A DNA stretch of 33,824 nucleotides from a virus: positions 1-33,824 of IMG/VR virus record IMGVR_UViG_3300025083_000120; one strand, 5' to 3'. Below are positions 1 through 7,074 of the stretch, piece by piece. Under the pieces are notes generated by a model. That model saw only the letters and a list, made by a program, of their open reading frames with translations. It did not search any database and had not been told where the DNA came from. Each line of letters starts with the position of its first letter. The first letter of the stretch is position 1. Made by a program: the position numbers and the translations under genes.

Positions 1-55
1 GATCCCTATGGTTCAGTTGACTGTCAACACTCCGCTGGATACCAGCACCATCTGA
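1..55 (+). CDS. 3' end of an upstream virion gene (partial, probably capsid)
   Basis: An open frame enters from the left edge (codons starting at base 2) and stops at TGA 53-55, giving 17 visible residues ending LDTSTI. It lies just before a hairpin terminator and the head-tail connector genes. In siphovirus gene order this is where the major capsid protein ends. Too little is visible to assign a family, so the capsid role rests on position only. Confidence 0.55.
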   Translation, partial: IPMVQLTVNTPLDTSTI

Positions 56-71
56 TCTTGATCAGAGCAAA

Positions 72-109
72 GGCCCTACCATTAGGTGGGGCCACCTTAT
101 TATTGTCTT
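72..109 (+). terminator. Weak rho-independent terminator after the capsid-position gene
   Basis: Arms GGCCCTACC (72-80) and GGTGGGGCC (85-93) form a 9-bp stem with one G-U pair around the loop ATTA. The following tract (accttattattgtctt) is only moderately T-rich, so termination is probably partial. This would lower expression of the connector genes relative to capsid. The hairpin overlaps a GTG at 86, which argues against that GTG as a start codon. Confidence 0.6.
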
Positions 110-640
110 ATGGCTGCCACGATTAACGCCACACTCAAGAGTGAGACAGCCAACAGCTTTGTGACGTTGGCAGAGGCAGACGCGTATTTTGAAACCGTTC
201 CAAGCTCAACGCAGTGGGACAACAAACAAGACGACAAGAAAAATCGTGCCTTAATTTCAGCTACAAGCTGGATCGACACGTTGAATTTCTATGGTGATCG
301 TTGCGACTCAAGCCAAGCTTTAAGTTGGCCCCGCAATAATTATCATGTCGATCGTGTAGAGCTGACCTGTTCCGCGATCCCAAACGCAATTAAAAAAGCT
401 ACATATCTACTAGCGTTTGAGCTGGCTAATGACACGGACGCGATTACAGGGAATACCGGCAATAAGGGGTTATACGAAGAAGTCGAACTCGGAGACCTCA
501 AGGTCAAGTACAACACTGCTAGCCAAGCTACTGGAACTGTCAATAACGTATTCGACGTTTACCCTTGGCTGCAGTCTTATCTTGGTGCTTATTGCCTTGG
601 AGGTTCTGGCTCTTATCAAGTTCGTATGGTGAGGGGTTGA
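110..640 (+). CDS. Head-tail adaptor / connector protein (DnaT-like or gp6-like type)
   Basis: A 176-residue protein. The N-terminal segment SFVTLAEADAYFE, followed by helices with NRALISATSWID and LSWPR, resembles the phage connector family often annotated as DnaT-like (PF20557-type) and the HK97 gp6-like adaptors, which sit between portal and head-closure ring. The ATG at 110 is chosen over the in-frame GTG at 86 because the GTG lies inside a terminator hairpin and would add only eight residues with no family resemblance. The next gene starts one base after the stop. Family recognition is by eye and position supports it. Confidence 0.7.
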   Translation: MAATINATLKSETANSFVTLAEADAYFETVPSSTQWDNKQDDKKNRALISATSWIDTLNFYGDRCDSSQALSWPRNNYHVDRVELTCSAIPNAIKKATYLLAFELANDTDAITGNTGNKGLYEEVELGDLKVKYNTASQATGTVNNVFDVYPWLQSYLGAYCLGGSGSYQVRMVRG

Positions 641-641
641 A

Positions 642-1019
642 ATGTCACTTGTAGACAGCACTTTTAAGTCAATCCCCAAGGATTTACTGGACGAATGGGG
701 TCAAGACATCACGCTTGTTAAGACGACAACGCCACGCACTTACGACCCAGCAACAGGTGCTGTGACTGGTGCGGATACATCTGTTGTGTTGAAGGGTTTG
801 ATTTCTAATGTTTCGGCAAGAGAAAGCGAAGGGCTTTATCAAACAACTGACATCAAGGTGATTCTTGGTGGTGATGAGTTGAACTCTTACTACCCGACTG
901 AAGCTGACCGTATTCAGTATTCGCAAGCTGGCGTGACTAGAGAAGCGAAGATTTTAAATGTGTTGAGTCTTCGGGGCGAAGATCCTTTGCTCCACACAAT
1001 CGTTGCGAGGCCGCAGTAA
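642..1019 (+). CDS. Putative head closure / head-tail joining protein
   Basis: A 125-residue protein with a GAGGGG ribosome binding site just upstream of the ATG. The pattern of beta strands, with an early DITLVKTTT strand and a late VTREAKILNV strand, matches small head-closure proteins of the lambda gpFII / SPP1 gp16 type that cap the connector. Its place between the adaptor and a gp10-like protein agrees with this. The TAATG junction at 1018-1022 couples it to the next gene. No catalytic motif is present or expected. The assignment leans mainly on synteny. Confidence 0.6.
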   Translation: MSLVDSTFKSIPKDLLDEWGQDITLVKTTTPRTYDPATGAVTGADTSVVLKGLISNVSARESEGLYQTTDIKVILGGDELNSYYPTEADRIQYSQAGVTREAKILNVLSLRGEDPLLHTIVARPQ

Positions 1020-1558
1020 TGGCGAAGAGAGATCTTAAATTTTTGATAAAGGACATAGAGGATGCCACTCTTGAAGGAGCTAGGACAGCTTGCGTTCAAA
1101 TAATGAATGATCTTGTTGAAGCAGGGCCAGCTTACTCAGGAGAATTTTCAGCATCTTGGTATGCAGTTGCTCCCGGTAAAGCCCCTGGAAGTCCACGCAG
1201 TTCCACAGGTTTGTATAAGTACACTTTAAGAAATGTCCCTAAAACTAAATTTAAGACAACAGGTTTATACACGATATTAAACACTTCTCCGTATGCAGCG
1301 GAGGCAATGGATCTTGTCCCTTATTCAAAGCCTACGGAACGTTTAGAAGAACGAAAAGTGCTTAGCAAAACAATAAAAACCGGTAGACGCTCGCCAGGAG
1401 ACACTCGTGGGCAAGTGGTTGGGGACGGGGGTTCTGCAAGCTCTGCACCCGCTGATTGGTGGTCAACCTTCGGGTTAGGCGGACCTTTAACCAAGTCCAT
1501 TGGAAAAGGTTTTGGCAAAGGATTCCTTACATTTGGTAAAGCAAAAGGATTTAGCTGA
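1019..1558 (+). CDS. HK97 gp10-like neck / tail completion protein
   Basis: A 179-residue protein. The segment AGPAYSGEFSASWYAV near residues 35-50 resembles the conserved region of HK97 gp10-type proteins ('G.l..S..'), which join the head connector to the tail. The C-terminal 40 residues are rich in Gly, Lys and Phe (GKGFGKGF) and look like a flexible tail. Start and stop overlap both neighbours (TAATG and TGATG type), so it belongs to one translationally coupled connector operon. Role inferred from family resemblance and gene order. Confidence 0.65.
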   Translation: MAKRDLKFLIKDIEDATLEGARTACVQIMNDLVEAGPAYSGEFSASWYAVAPGKAPGSPRSSTGLYKYTLRNVPKTKFKTTGLYTILNTSPYAAEAMDLVPYSKPTERLEERKVLSKTIKTGRRSPGDTRGQVVGDGGSASSAPADWWSTFGLGGPLTKSIGKGFGKGFLTFGKAKGFS

Positions 1559-1989
1559 TGAACTACCAAGCAATTCGAGCCGCAGTTGAAAATCCACTTT
1601 TAACTGCTTTTAACAGTTTGTCACCAGCTGTGCCAGTATTTTTCGACAACATCACTGCTGCCCCAGCTAATACAACAACAGAGTACGTTCGAGTAAATGT
1701 TACGTTCGGCCTAACAACAGAAGTAACGCTGACCAGCAATCTTGACTTTGTTAGAGGCAGTGTAGTTATTCGTGTTTACAGCGAGAAAGGGAAAGGCCCT
1801 GCAAGGAACCAAACGTTGGTAAACACAGCGGCAACAACGCTACTTTCTTTAAGCGCGTCCACTAGAGCAGCTACGGGTATTTATTTTCGACCTGGGGCGG
1901 TTAATGGGCCTACTTTTTCAACAACTGAACAATCCCCCCACATGATGGGGCGTATAGACGCTGGCTTTATTGCCGAAGATCACGGTTAA
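1558..1989 (+). CDS. Putative tail terminator protein (DUF4128-like)
   Basis: A 143-residue protein starting at an ATG that overlaps the preceding TGA. It opens with a helix (NYQAIRAAVENPLLTAFNS), then strands YVRVNVTFG and GSVVIRVYSEKGKG, and ends MMGRIDAGFIAEDHG. This is the layout of the DUF4128 / lambda gpU-like tail terminators, which form the ring closing the tail tube at the head end. It directly precedes the tail tube gene, the usual position for this function. No alternative function is suggested by its sequence. Confidence 0.65.
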   Translation: MNYQAIRAAVENPLLTAFNSLSPAVPVFFDNITAAPANTTTEYVRVNVTFGLTTEVTLTSNLDFVRGSVVIRVYSEKGKGPARNQTLVNTAATTLLSLSASTRAATGIYFRPGAVNGPTFSTTEQSPHMMGRIDAGFIAEDHG

Positions 1990-2040
1990 ATGTTTTGCGG
2001 ACAACGCGCTAAGCTGTATGAGTCCGGGTTTCGCCCGTAA
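1990..2040 (+). CDS. Possible 16-residue ORF before the major tail gene
   Basis: An ATG one base after the preceding stop opens 16 codons (MFCGQRAKLYESGFRP) ending in TAA. It contains a short CGGG-tttcg-CCCG hairpin (about 2025-2037). It may be a real mini-protein, a leader, or only a spacer. No ribosome binding site is visible and codon statistics cannot be judged at this length, so confidence is low. Confidence 0.2.
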   Translation: MFCGQRAKLYESGFRP

Positions 2041-2063
2041 GTCCACCATTCTCAGTACCACGA

Positions 2064-2804
2064 ATGGCTACCGTCCTTTCGGGCACCTCTGGAGCCCTTT
2101 ATTACAAGCCAGCTGGCACATCTGGAACCTTTAAGGCTGCAGATGTAACTAGCGGCAGCGACACGATCAAAGTTGGAACGTTTCTGAACTTCAAGGTAAA
2201 CGACAAAGTTTCGTTTACTACCGGTGGGGGCACTCTTCCCGGCGGTCTAGCTGCAGGAACTCCTGTCTTTATCAAGACCTACACCGCTTCTACTGGAGCA
2301 GCAACGTTTTCTGCAACAGCAGGCGGTTCTGTACTCGCCCTGTCAAGTGACGGGACTGACGGCACTAGCGCCTTTACAGTTGCGTTTACTGAGTTCCAAG
2401 CAGTTGCAAACGTGCGCTCCTGGAACTTTGAAATAACCCGAGATGAAATCGATGTGACAAGCATCGGTGGCACTTTGGGTCAAAGCGCACCATTCCGAAC
2501 CTTTATCTCTGGGTTTGCGGATGGCACGGGTTCAGCTGAGGTTTACTTCACTGATGACGACACCGGCATTTCGGCTCGTTTGATTGAAGACGTTACTCAG
2601 CGCAACCAAGCTGGTGCAACCTTCAAGCTGTATATGGATGCAGTTGTTTCAGCTGGTACGCCAGACGATGCAGCCAGCCGTTCCATTTCAATGGAAGCAG
2701 TGCTGACTTCTGCGAGTTTCTCAGTAACTCCAGACGACGCTCAGGCGATTTCAATTAACTTCCGTCCAACGTCAGCTCCTACATTCGACTTCGCTAAGAG
2801 CTAA
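2064..2804 (+). CDS. Major tail protein (tail tube), with an inserted N-terminal domain
   Basis: A 246-residue protein. The tail-tube fold is suggested by the short first strand (GTSGALYYKP), the central segment VRSWNFEITRDEIDVTS, the acidic FTDDDTGISARLIED region and a C-terminal strand (ISINFRPTSAP). Residues about 20-110 are a low-complexity insertion rich in Gly, Thr and Ser, placed between the first strand and the rest of the core; it may form an external decoration. It sits between the tail terminator and the tail chaperones, and a strong terminator follows, as expected for a highly expressed structural gene. Two further tail-tube-like proteins appear at 11791 and 12261. Confidence 0.8.
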   Translation: MATVLSGTSGALYYKPAGTSGTFKAADVTSGSDTIKVGTFLNFKVNDKVSFTTGGGTLPGGLAAGTPVFIKTYTASTGAATFSATAGGSVLALSSDGTDGTSAFTVAFTEFQAVANVRSWNFEITRDEIDVTSIGGTLGQSAPFRTFISGFADGTGSAEVYFTDDDTGISARLIEDVTQRNQAGATFKLYMDAVVSAGTPDDAASRSISMEAVLTSASFSVTPDDAQAISINFRPTSAPTFDFAKS

Positions 2805-2825
2805 TAGTCGATTGATGATAAAGAG

Positions 2826-2852
2826 GCCCCTGACATTGTTAGGGGCTTTTTT
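2826..2852 (+). terminator. Strong rho-independent terminator after the major tail gene
   Basis: GCCCCT (2826-2831) pairs with AGGGGC (2841-2846), with a nine-base loop and six T residues at 2847-2852. It separates the abundant tail tube transcript from the chaperone and tape measure genes. Confidence 0.9.
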
Positions 2853-2886
2853 AGTGCTAGTGTAGTAAGACAATTAGTTGTAACTC

Positions 2887-3228
2887 ATGGCATTACGCGC
2901 CATTGACCGTCTCAAGAAAGCCGCAAATTTAGAGGCAACAAAAAGAGTCGTTACTCTTTCAGATGACAGCGAGTTTGAGATGTGGGTTACGCCACTGACG
3001 ATGGCAGAACGTGAACGCGCCCAAAAGCGTGCTGGATCGGATGACGCCAATGCGTTTGCTTTACAGCTACTGATTACTAAAGCGAAGGATGAAGTGGGGG
3101 AGTCTTTGTTTCTGGCTGGTGAAGTTGATGTCTTAAAGAACGAGGTAAAGGACAAGGACTTACAGTCTTTGATGCTGGCAATTTTGACTGACGACGAAGA
3201 AGAAGAGGCAATCGACCCAAAATCCTAG
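2887..3228 (+). CDS. Tail assembly chaperone, short form (lambda gpG-like)
   Basis: A 113-residue protein with an N-terminal RAIDRLKKAANLEATKRVV region, a strand FEMWVTPLTMAERERA and a very acidic C terminus (DDEEEEAIDPKS). It lies directly after the tail tube gene and before the tape measure gene, the invariant position of the gpG/gpGT chaperone pair that coats the tape measure during tail assembly. The stop codon TAG 3226-3228 lies four bases after a CCCAAAA heptamer, and an open -1 frame continues beyond it. The 'PLTMAERE' motif is typical of siphovirus tail assembly chaperones. Confidence 0.8.
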   Translation: MALRAIDRLKKAANLEATKRVVTLSDDSEFEMWVTPLTMAERERAQKRAGSDDANAFALQLLITKAKDEVGESLFLAGEVDVLKNEVKDKDLQSLMLAILTDDEEEEAIDPKS

Positions 3229-3413
3229 GAGCCGAGCTTCGTAAGGACAACTGGCTCATGCTGCAATTTGGTATTGCCAAGGAGCTTGGCATGAGCTTGT
3301 CGGAGCTACGGTCAACGATGACTGCAGAAGAAGTCTTGGGTTGGAGCGCGTATTTTAAAATTTTGAACGAAGAGCAGGAGAAGGAATTAGCAAAGGCCCG
3401 TAGGCGCAGGTAG
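2887..3413 (+). CDS. Tail assembly chaperone, frameshifted long form (gpGT-like)
   Basis: A -1 shift at 3216-3222 joins the first 112 codons to 63 codons of the -1 frame, giving about 175 residues. The added domain begins ILGAELRKDNWLML and ends in a helix with WSAYFKILNEEQEKELA and a basic tail. This resembles the T domain of lambda gpGT ('W..yf...qe'), which contacts the tail tube protein and brings it to the tape measure. The second segment has no start codon that would give it a ribosome binding site of its own. Both the slip site and the domain are visible directly; the actual shift frequency is unknown. Confidence 0.8.
3216..3222 (+). promoter_or_regulatory. Programmed -1 ribosomal frameshift site (CCCAAAA)
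   Basis: The heptamer C-CCA-AAA is set in the correct phase (X-XXY-YYZ) for tandem -1 slippage, re-pairing as CCC-AAA. The zero-frame stop follows at 3226, and the -1 frame stays open to 3413. This is the standard arrangement for making the gpG and gpGT forms in long-tailed phages. Confidence 0.85.
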
Positions 3414-3444
3414 AGTGTCCTGATACAGGTGTGTTGTTTCTGCA

Positions 3445-6219
3445 GTGGCCTCTAGCTATCAGGCAAAAATTGATCTGATTGTCACAGGTCTGGAAAAGAT
3501 AAAGGCAGCAGAGACCAGGATAAAAAACCTTGTTTCAGAGTCAAAAAAATTAAAACGAGGTAGCACTGCCCAGAGAGGAACAGTTGCTTTAGCGACTGTA
3601 ACGCGTACTGAGCGTCAAGCTTCCCAAAAAAGTGTTCGTATTGCAGAGCAAAAGCTTACACTTCAATCTAAATTAAACGCCGCCACTGACCTTTACAACA
3701 GAAAGCTTAGGGAGTTTACGCGTGCAGGGGGCGAATCAAACAGTAAATTACAAGGTCGCGTTGACCAGATAAAGCAAGCATTTCAGGCTGGGACAAGAGG
3801 GGGACAAAAAAATATTCGCCTAGCTAGAGCATTAGCAACAGAACTAGGCCGCGTTGTTGAAAAACAACGTGAATCTAATCGTCTTCAGGTTATTAGAAAT
3901 AAAGGGTTTGAAGAAGGTAGACGTGGTTTTGAGCGAATTGAGGCACTTAAGGCTGGTGGCGTCTCTGATAGTCGTGGCCTTGGCCGTGCCGAAAGTCTTG
4001 TCAAAGGCATTGGAGTGGCAGCGCAGACAGGAGATCAAGCTGCTTATAACGAGGCCGTAAGAAAAGCCAAAGCGGTTTTAAACCGTTTGGAACGCGATTA
4101 TAAAAACGCTTCTACAGCCCAAAAAGCTTCAACTAAGGCTAAGCGTGATGTTGAAAGAGCAGAAAAGAGACTTGCCGCTGAGACAAAGAAGGCAGAAACA
4201 GCTTCTGCAGCACGTCGCCGTGCCCGCAAACAAAAATTCACTGATGTAGCCACTGGATTTGGCTTCCCACTGTTGTTTGGCGGCGGCCCGCTTCAAGCGG
4301 TAGCAGGCGGCCTTGGTGGAGCGGCAGGTGGTTTAGGCGGATCAATTGCTGCCAGCGCACTTACTGCACAGGTCGAAGCGTTCGCGACAGAAGCTGCAAC
4401 GGTTGGCCAAGCCTTGAACTCAACCGGTGGTGCGCTGGAATTAATGCGCGAAAAATCTTTGTTTAGCACCGATGCGGCAAGGGAGCGTGCTGCCGTCTTG
4501 GAAGAGCTGGGTCAAGTAGAGGAATTGGCGGCACATCTTGGCCAGGAAATGGCAAAGGCGATTGGCAATGAAGGCGTCAAAGCGTTGCAAGATTTAGGCG
4601 AAACAAGCAAGGAAACAACAAGACTTTGGAACTTACTGACTGTGCAGTTATTCAAGTTAATCTCTGGTCCACTTAATGCCTTCTTAAAAATTGTCAATCA
4701 GGCTCTTGGTGGCATTACGGTACAGCAACAGGTTGAGGCGCGGAAGGTAGATCTTGGAGCGGATGGCGCAGCTGCGCTGGACGCTCGAATCGCTGAGTTA
4801 GTGGCGGGTGACGATTCCGGTATAACCGAGAAAAGAAAACGTAGGGGGTTCAAAGGCGCTGGAGGGTTAAGTAAGACTGATGCACGGACGCAGGCTTTAG
4901 GTGAAGCTCAGTTTCAAGTTGCTGCTAAGCCGCTTCCGATCACAAAACAGGACCAAAGAGATTTTTCAGTCAGTGGCGGGGATAAAGCTGCCAAGGACAA
5001 GGCACGTTTAGATCAAAAACTGGCAGCACTTGAGCAAGAAAGACAGAAGATACTTGAGATCTCTGCCTTTAAGGACAAAATTGCTGCGGCCGAGGCTGCA
5101 AGCGATTCACAGCTTGTTATTCGTTTACAAGGTGAGCAACGAATTGCTCAGATTGAATCCAAGCGTCTAACAGATCTAACAAAGGTCAAAGATCAACGAT
5201 TGATTGACGCGATTAACATCAACGCAGCAACCGAAAAGCTTGCAGCGCAACGTCAGACTGAGCGTGACATTACTGAGGAGCAGCGCAAGCGTCAGGAGCT
5301 TTTTGACACAACGATCGAAGGGCTTGAGCATCAACTCAAGATGACAGAAGCAACCAGTCAGGCGGAGCGAGATCGCCTGAAGATTGCAAGAGAGATGAAA
5401 AAGCTTGAGGATAAAGGTCTTAAAGGCGATCAACTGACGCAAGCTCAAGGCCTCATGGAGCGTTTGGCTGTAGCGCAGCAGCCTCTGAATGCCTTTATTA
5501 CTAAAGCCACTGACGACCTAAATAATCTGCAGCAAGTTGCTGTTGATGTTTCTCAGGGAATTGGCAATGCAATTGGCGGTTCACTGGTCAACGGTTTGCA
5601 GGGGTTGGTTACTGGAGCGACATCAGTCAAGCAAGTGTTTGCCGACATGTTGAGGAGTGTGGCTGATGTATTAGCCAAAACCGCTTCACAAATGATCGCT
5701 CAATACATTGCGATCGGGATTGCAAAAGCGTTTGCTGGGATGGGCGGTGGGTTTAACAGCCCTGCCGCCAGCCCTGGGGGCTCTGCTGGTGTCGCAGGCA
5801 TTGGTGGAGGTGGCCTTGGTGACGTATTTGGCAATACCAGTTTGTTTGAATATGCAGAAGGTGGTTATGTCAACAAGCCAACCAACGCATTAATTGGTGA
5901 AGGTGGCGAGCCTGAGTACGTCATTCCTGAATCCAAAATGCGTGAAAGCATGTCTCGTTATTCACGCGGCTCGCGCGGAAACAGCGTCATTCCTACCAGT
6001 GGCGGTGGAGCGGAAGACAGCGGCGGTGGTACTGCAGTTGCCGCACCAATCGATGTTCGCTACACCGTGGAACGTATCAACAGTGTTGACTATGTAACCG
6101 CTGATCAGTTCCAATCTGGCATGAAGCAAGCCGCCAGCCAAGGTGCTAAACAGGGTGAACAGCAAACGTTAAAGAGGTTACAAATGAGCGGTGGTACGCG
6201 TAAGAGGCTAGGAATGTGA
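3445..6219 (+). CDS. Tail tape measure protein
   Basis: A 924-residue protein starting with GTG. Residues about 1-260 are highly charged and rich in Ala, Lys, Arg and Glu, as in long coiled coils. Two hydrophobic Gly/Ala-rich segments lie near 270-310 and 734-770, and a second coiled-coil region fills about 520-720. The C-terminal region carries EGGYVNKPTNALIGEGG then EYVIPESK (about residues 805-830), a hallmark seen near the C terminus of many siphovirus tape measure proteins. At roughly 1.5 angstrom per residue the tail would be near 140 nm (inference). It follows the gpG/gpGT pair and overlaps the next gene by four bases. Confidence 0.93.
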   Translation: MASSYQAKIDLIVTGLEKIKAAETRIKNLVSESKKLKRGSTAQRGTVALATVTRTERQASQKSVRIAEQKLTLQSKLNAATDLYNRKLREFTRAGGESNSKLQGRVDQIKQAFQAGTRGGQKNIRLARALATELGRVVEKQRESNRLQVIRNKGFEEGRRGFERIEALKAGGVSDSRGLGRAESLVKGIGVAAQTGDQAAYNEAVRKAKAVLNRLERDYKNASTAQKASTKAKRDVERAEKRLAAETKKAETASAARRRARKQKFTDVATGFGFPLLFGGGPLQAVAGGLGGAAGGLGGSIAASALTAQVEAFATEAATVGQALNSTGGALELMREKSLFSTDAARERAAVLEELGQVEELAAHLGQEMAKAIGNEGVKALQDLGETSKETTRLWNLLTVQLFKLISGPLNAFLKIVNQALGGITVQQQVEARKVDLGADGAAALDARIAELVAGDDSGITEKRKRRGFKGAGGLSKTDARTQALGEAQFQVAAKPLPITKQDQRDFSVSGGDKAAKDKARLDQKLAALEQERQKILEISAFKDKIAAAEAASDSQLVIRLQGEQRIAQIESKRLTDLTKVKDQRLIDAININAATEKLAAQRQTERDITEEQRKRQELFDTTIEGLEHQLKMTEATSQAERDRLKIAREMKKLEDKGLKGDQLTQAQGLMERLAVAQQPLNAFITKATDDLNNLQQVAVDVSQGIGNAIGGSLVNGLQGLVTGATSVKQVFADMLRSVADVLAKTASQMIAQYIAIGIAKAFAGMGGGFNSPAASPGGSAGVAGIGGGGLGDVFGNTSLFEYAEGGYVNKPTNALIGEGGEPEYVIPESKMRESMSRYSRGSRGNSVIPTSGGGAEDSGGGTAVAAPIDVRYTVERINSVDYVTADQFQSGMKQAASQGAKQGEQQTLKRLQMSGGTRKRLGM

Positions 6220-6722
6220 CGGCATTTGCTTTTGGTCATGCCTTACAAATTGTGATTGAAGGCGGTGCTGACTTCCGCTTTCAGAACTTTTTTATTGGAA
6301 AAAACATGACCCACACTGGCGCTGACAATGTAAATGCGAATTTTCAGTTTGTGCCATTTGGTTTTTCTGGCGTCACTGTTAACCGCACAGGCGACGGAAT
6401 GGACGCATCCCTCGTTTTTCCAAACAATGCTTTGACGAGAGAGTGGGGCAGAGACGCAATTATCAAAAGCTACCGAATGATGGTGCAGGTGTTAATTATT
6501 GAGAACTCTACCTCTGTTCAAGGTCAGACAGTGACCAGCCCGGGAGCTACTGTTGTTCACACTTACACAGGCGTCGTAACCGGTGGACAGTGGGACAACG
6601 TTTCGCTCAACATAGAACTTAGTTCTGTTTTAGATGCTGTTGGTACGGACGTGCCAAATCGATCCCTGACTCAAACACTTGTAGGCAACCTGCCAATTAG
6701 CAATGGTGTCCGACTGCGCTGA
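6216..6722 (+). CDS. Minor tail protein, possibly lambda gpL-like
   Basis: A 168-residue protein with a GTG start overlapping the tape measure stop (GTGA). The segment FQFVPFGFSGVTVNRTGDG, followed by strands ending in FPNN, resembles the N-terminal part of gpL-like minor tail proteins ('pf...g..v...G.g....l.i.N'). Unlike lambda gpL, it has no cysteines to hold an iron-sulfur cluster and it is shorter (lambda gpL is about 232 residues). It lies between the tape measure and the gpK-like protein, where gpL is expected. A distal-tail-like role is an alternative. Confidence 0.55.
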   Translation: MTAFAFGHALQIVIEGGADFRFQNFFIGKNMTHTGADNVNANFQFVPFGFSGVTVNRTGDGMDASLVFPNNALTREWGRDAIIKSYRMMVQVLIIENSTSVQGQTVTSPGATVVHTYTGVVTGGQWDNVSLNIELSSVLDAVGTDVPNRSLTQTLVGNLPISNGVRLR

Positions 6723-7074
6723 TCTCATTGGAATGCCGTATCGGCTAGGTGCTGACGGCAGTGATGGCCATATTGACTGTATCCACCTTTGCTACAAGGC
6801 TTTAGGGCATATCGGCATTGATCCGCCACCGTTTAAGCAGTCCTGGTACGAGGCAAGCAAATGGGAAGTATCGCGTGATTTGTTGAACTGGGGTTTTCGG
6901 GTCAAGAAGCCTGAGTATGATGGGGATATTCTGCTGTTACCGCAGCAATCCTGGGCATTCGCAGTCACATGGCAGACGGGAATTTTGTACGTCAATCGAA
7001 TATCAAAAAAGATTCAGTGGTCTTCGGTCCAACTGTTTCCAACGTACCACTGCTTCCGTACGAGAAAGAGTTAA
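6703..7074 (+). CDS. NlpC/P60-like tail tip protein (lambda gpK-like), active site possibly altered
   Basis: A 123-residue protein. LIGMPYRLGADGSDGHIDCI matches the NlpC/P60 consensus 'G.PY..Gg...g.DC..L', with the nucleophile at Cys26. The second block, GDILLLPQQ followed by QTGILYV, aligns with the usual 'GDlv..HvGIy' motif but has Gln91 where the catalytic His is expected. Either a different residue serves or the enzyme is inactive. In lambda gpK this domain is attached to a tail tip protein and is thought to cut peptidoglycan. The gene overlaps its upstream neighbour by 20 bases and the following gpJ-like ORF by 106 bases out of frame. Confidence 0.7.
   Translation: MVSDCADLIGMPYRLGADGSDGHIDCIHLCYKALGHIGIDPPPFKQSWYEASKWEVSRDLLNWGFRVKKPEYDGDILLLPQQSWAFAVTWQTGILYVNRISKKIQWSSVQLFPTYHCFRTRKS

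Noticed and set aside
86-109. Upstream GTG start giving an 8-residue longer connector protein
   Set aside because: The codon lies in a terminator hairpin, and the added residues have no family resemblance; ATG 110 is preferred.
1999-2047. tRNA-like segment: GGAC and GTCC arms, a T-arm-like hairpin and a CCA after it
   Set aside because: The span is only about 45-50 bases and no anticodon or D arm can be placed, so it is not a tRNA.
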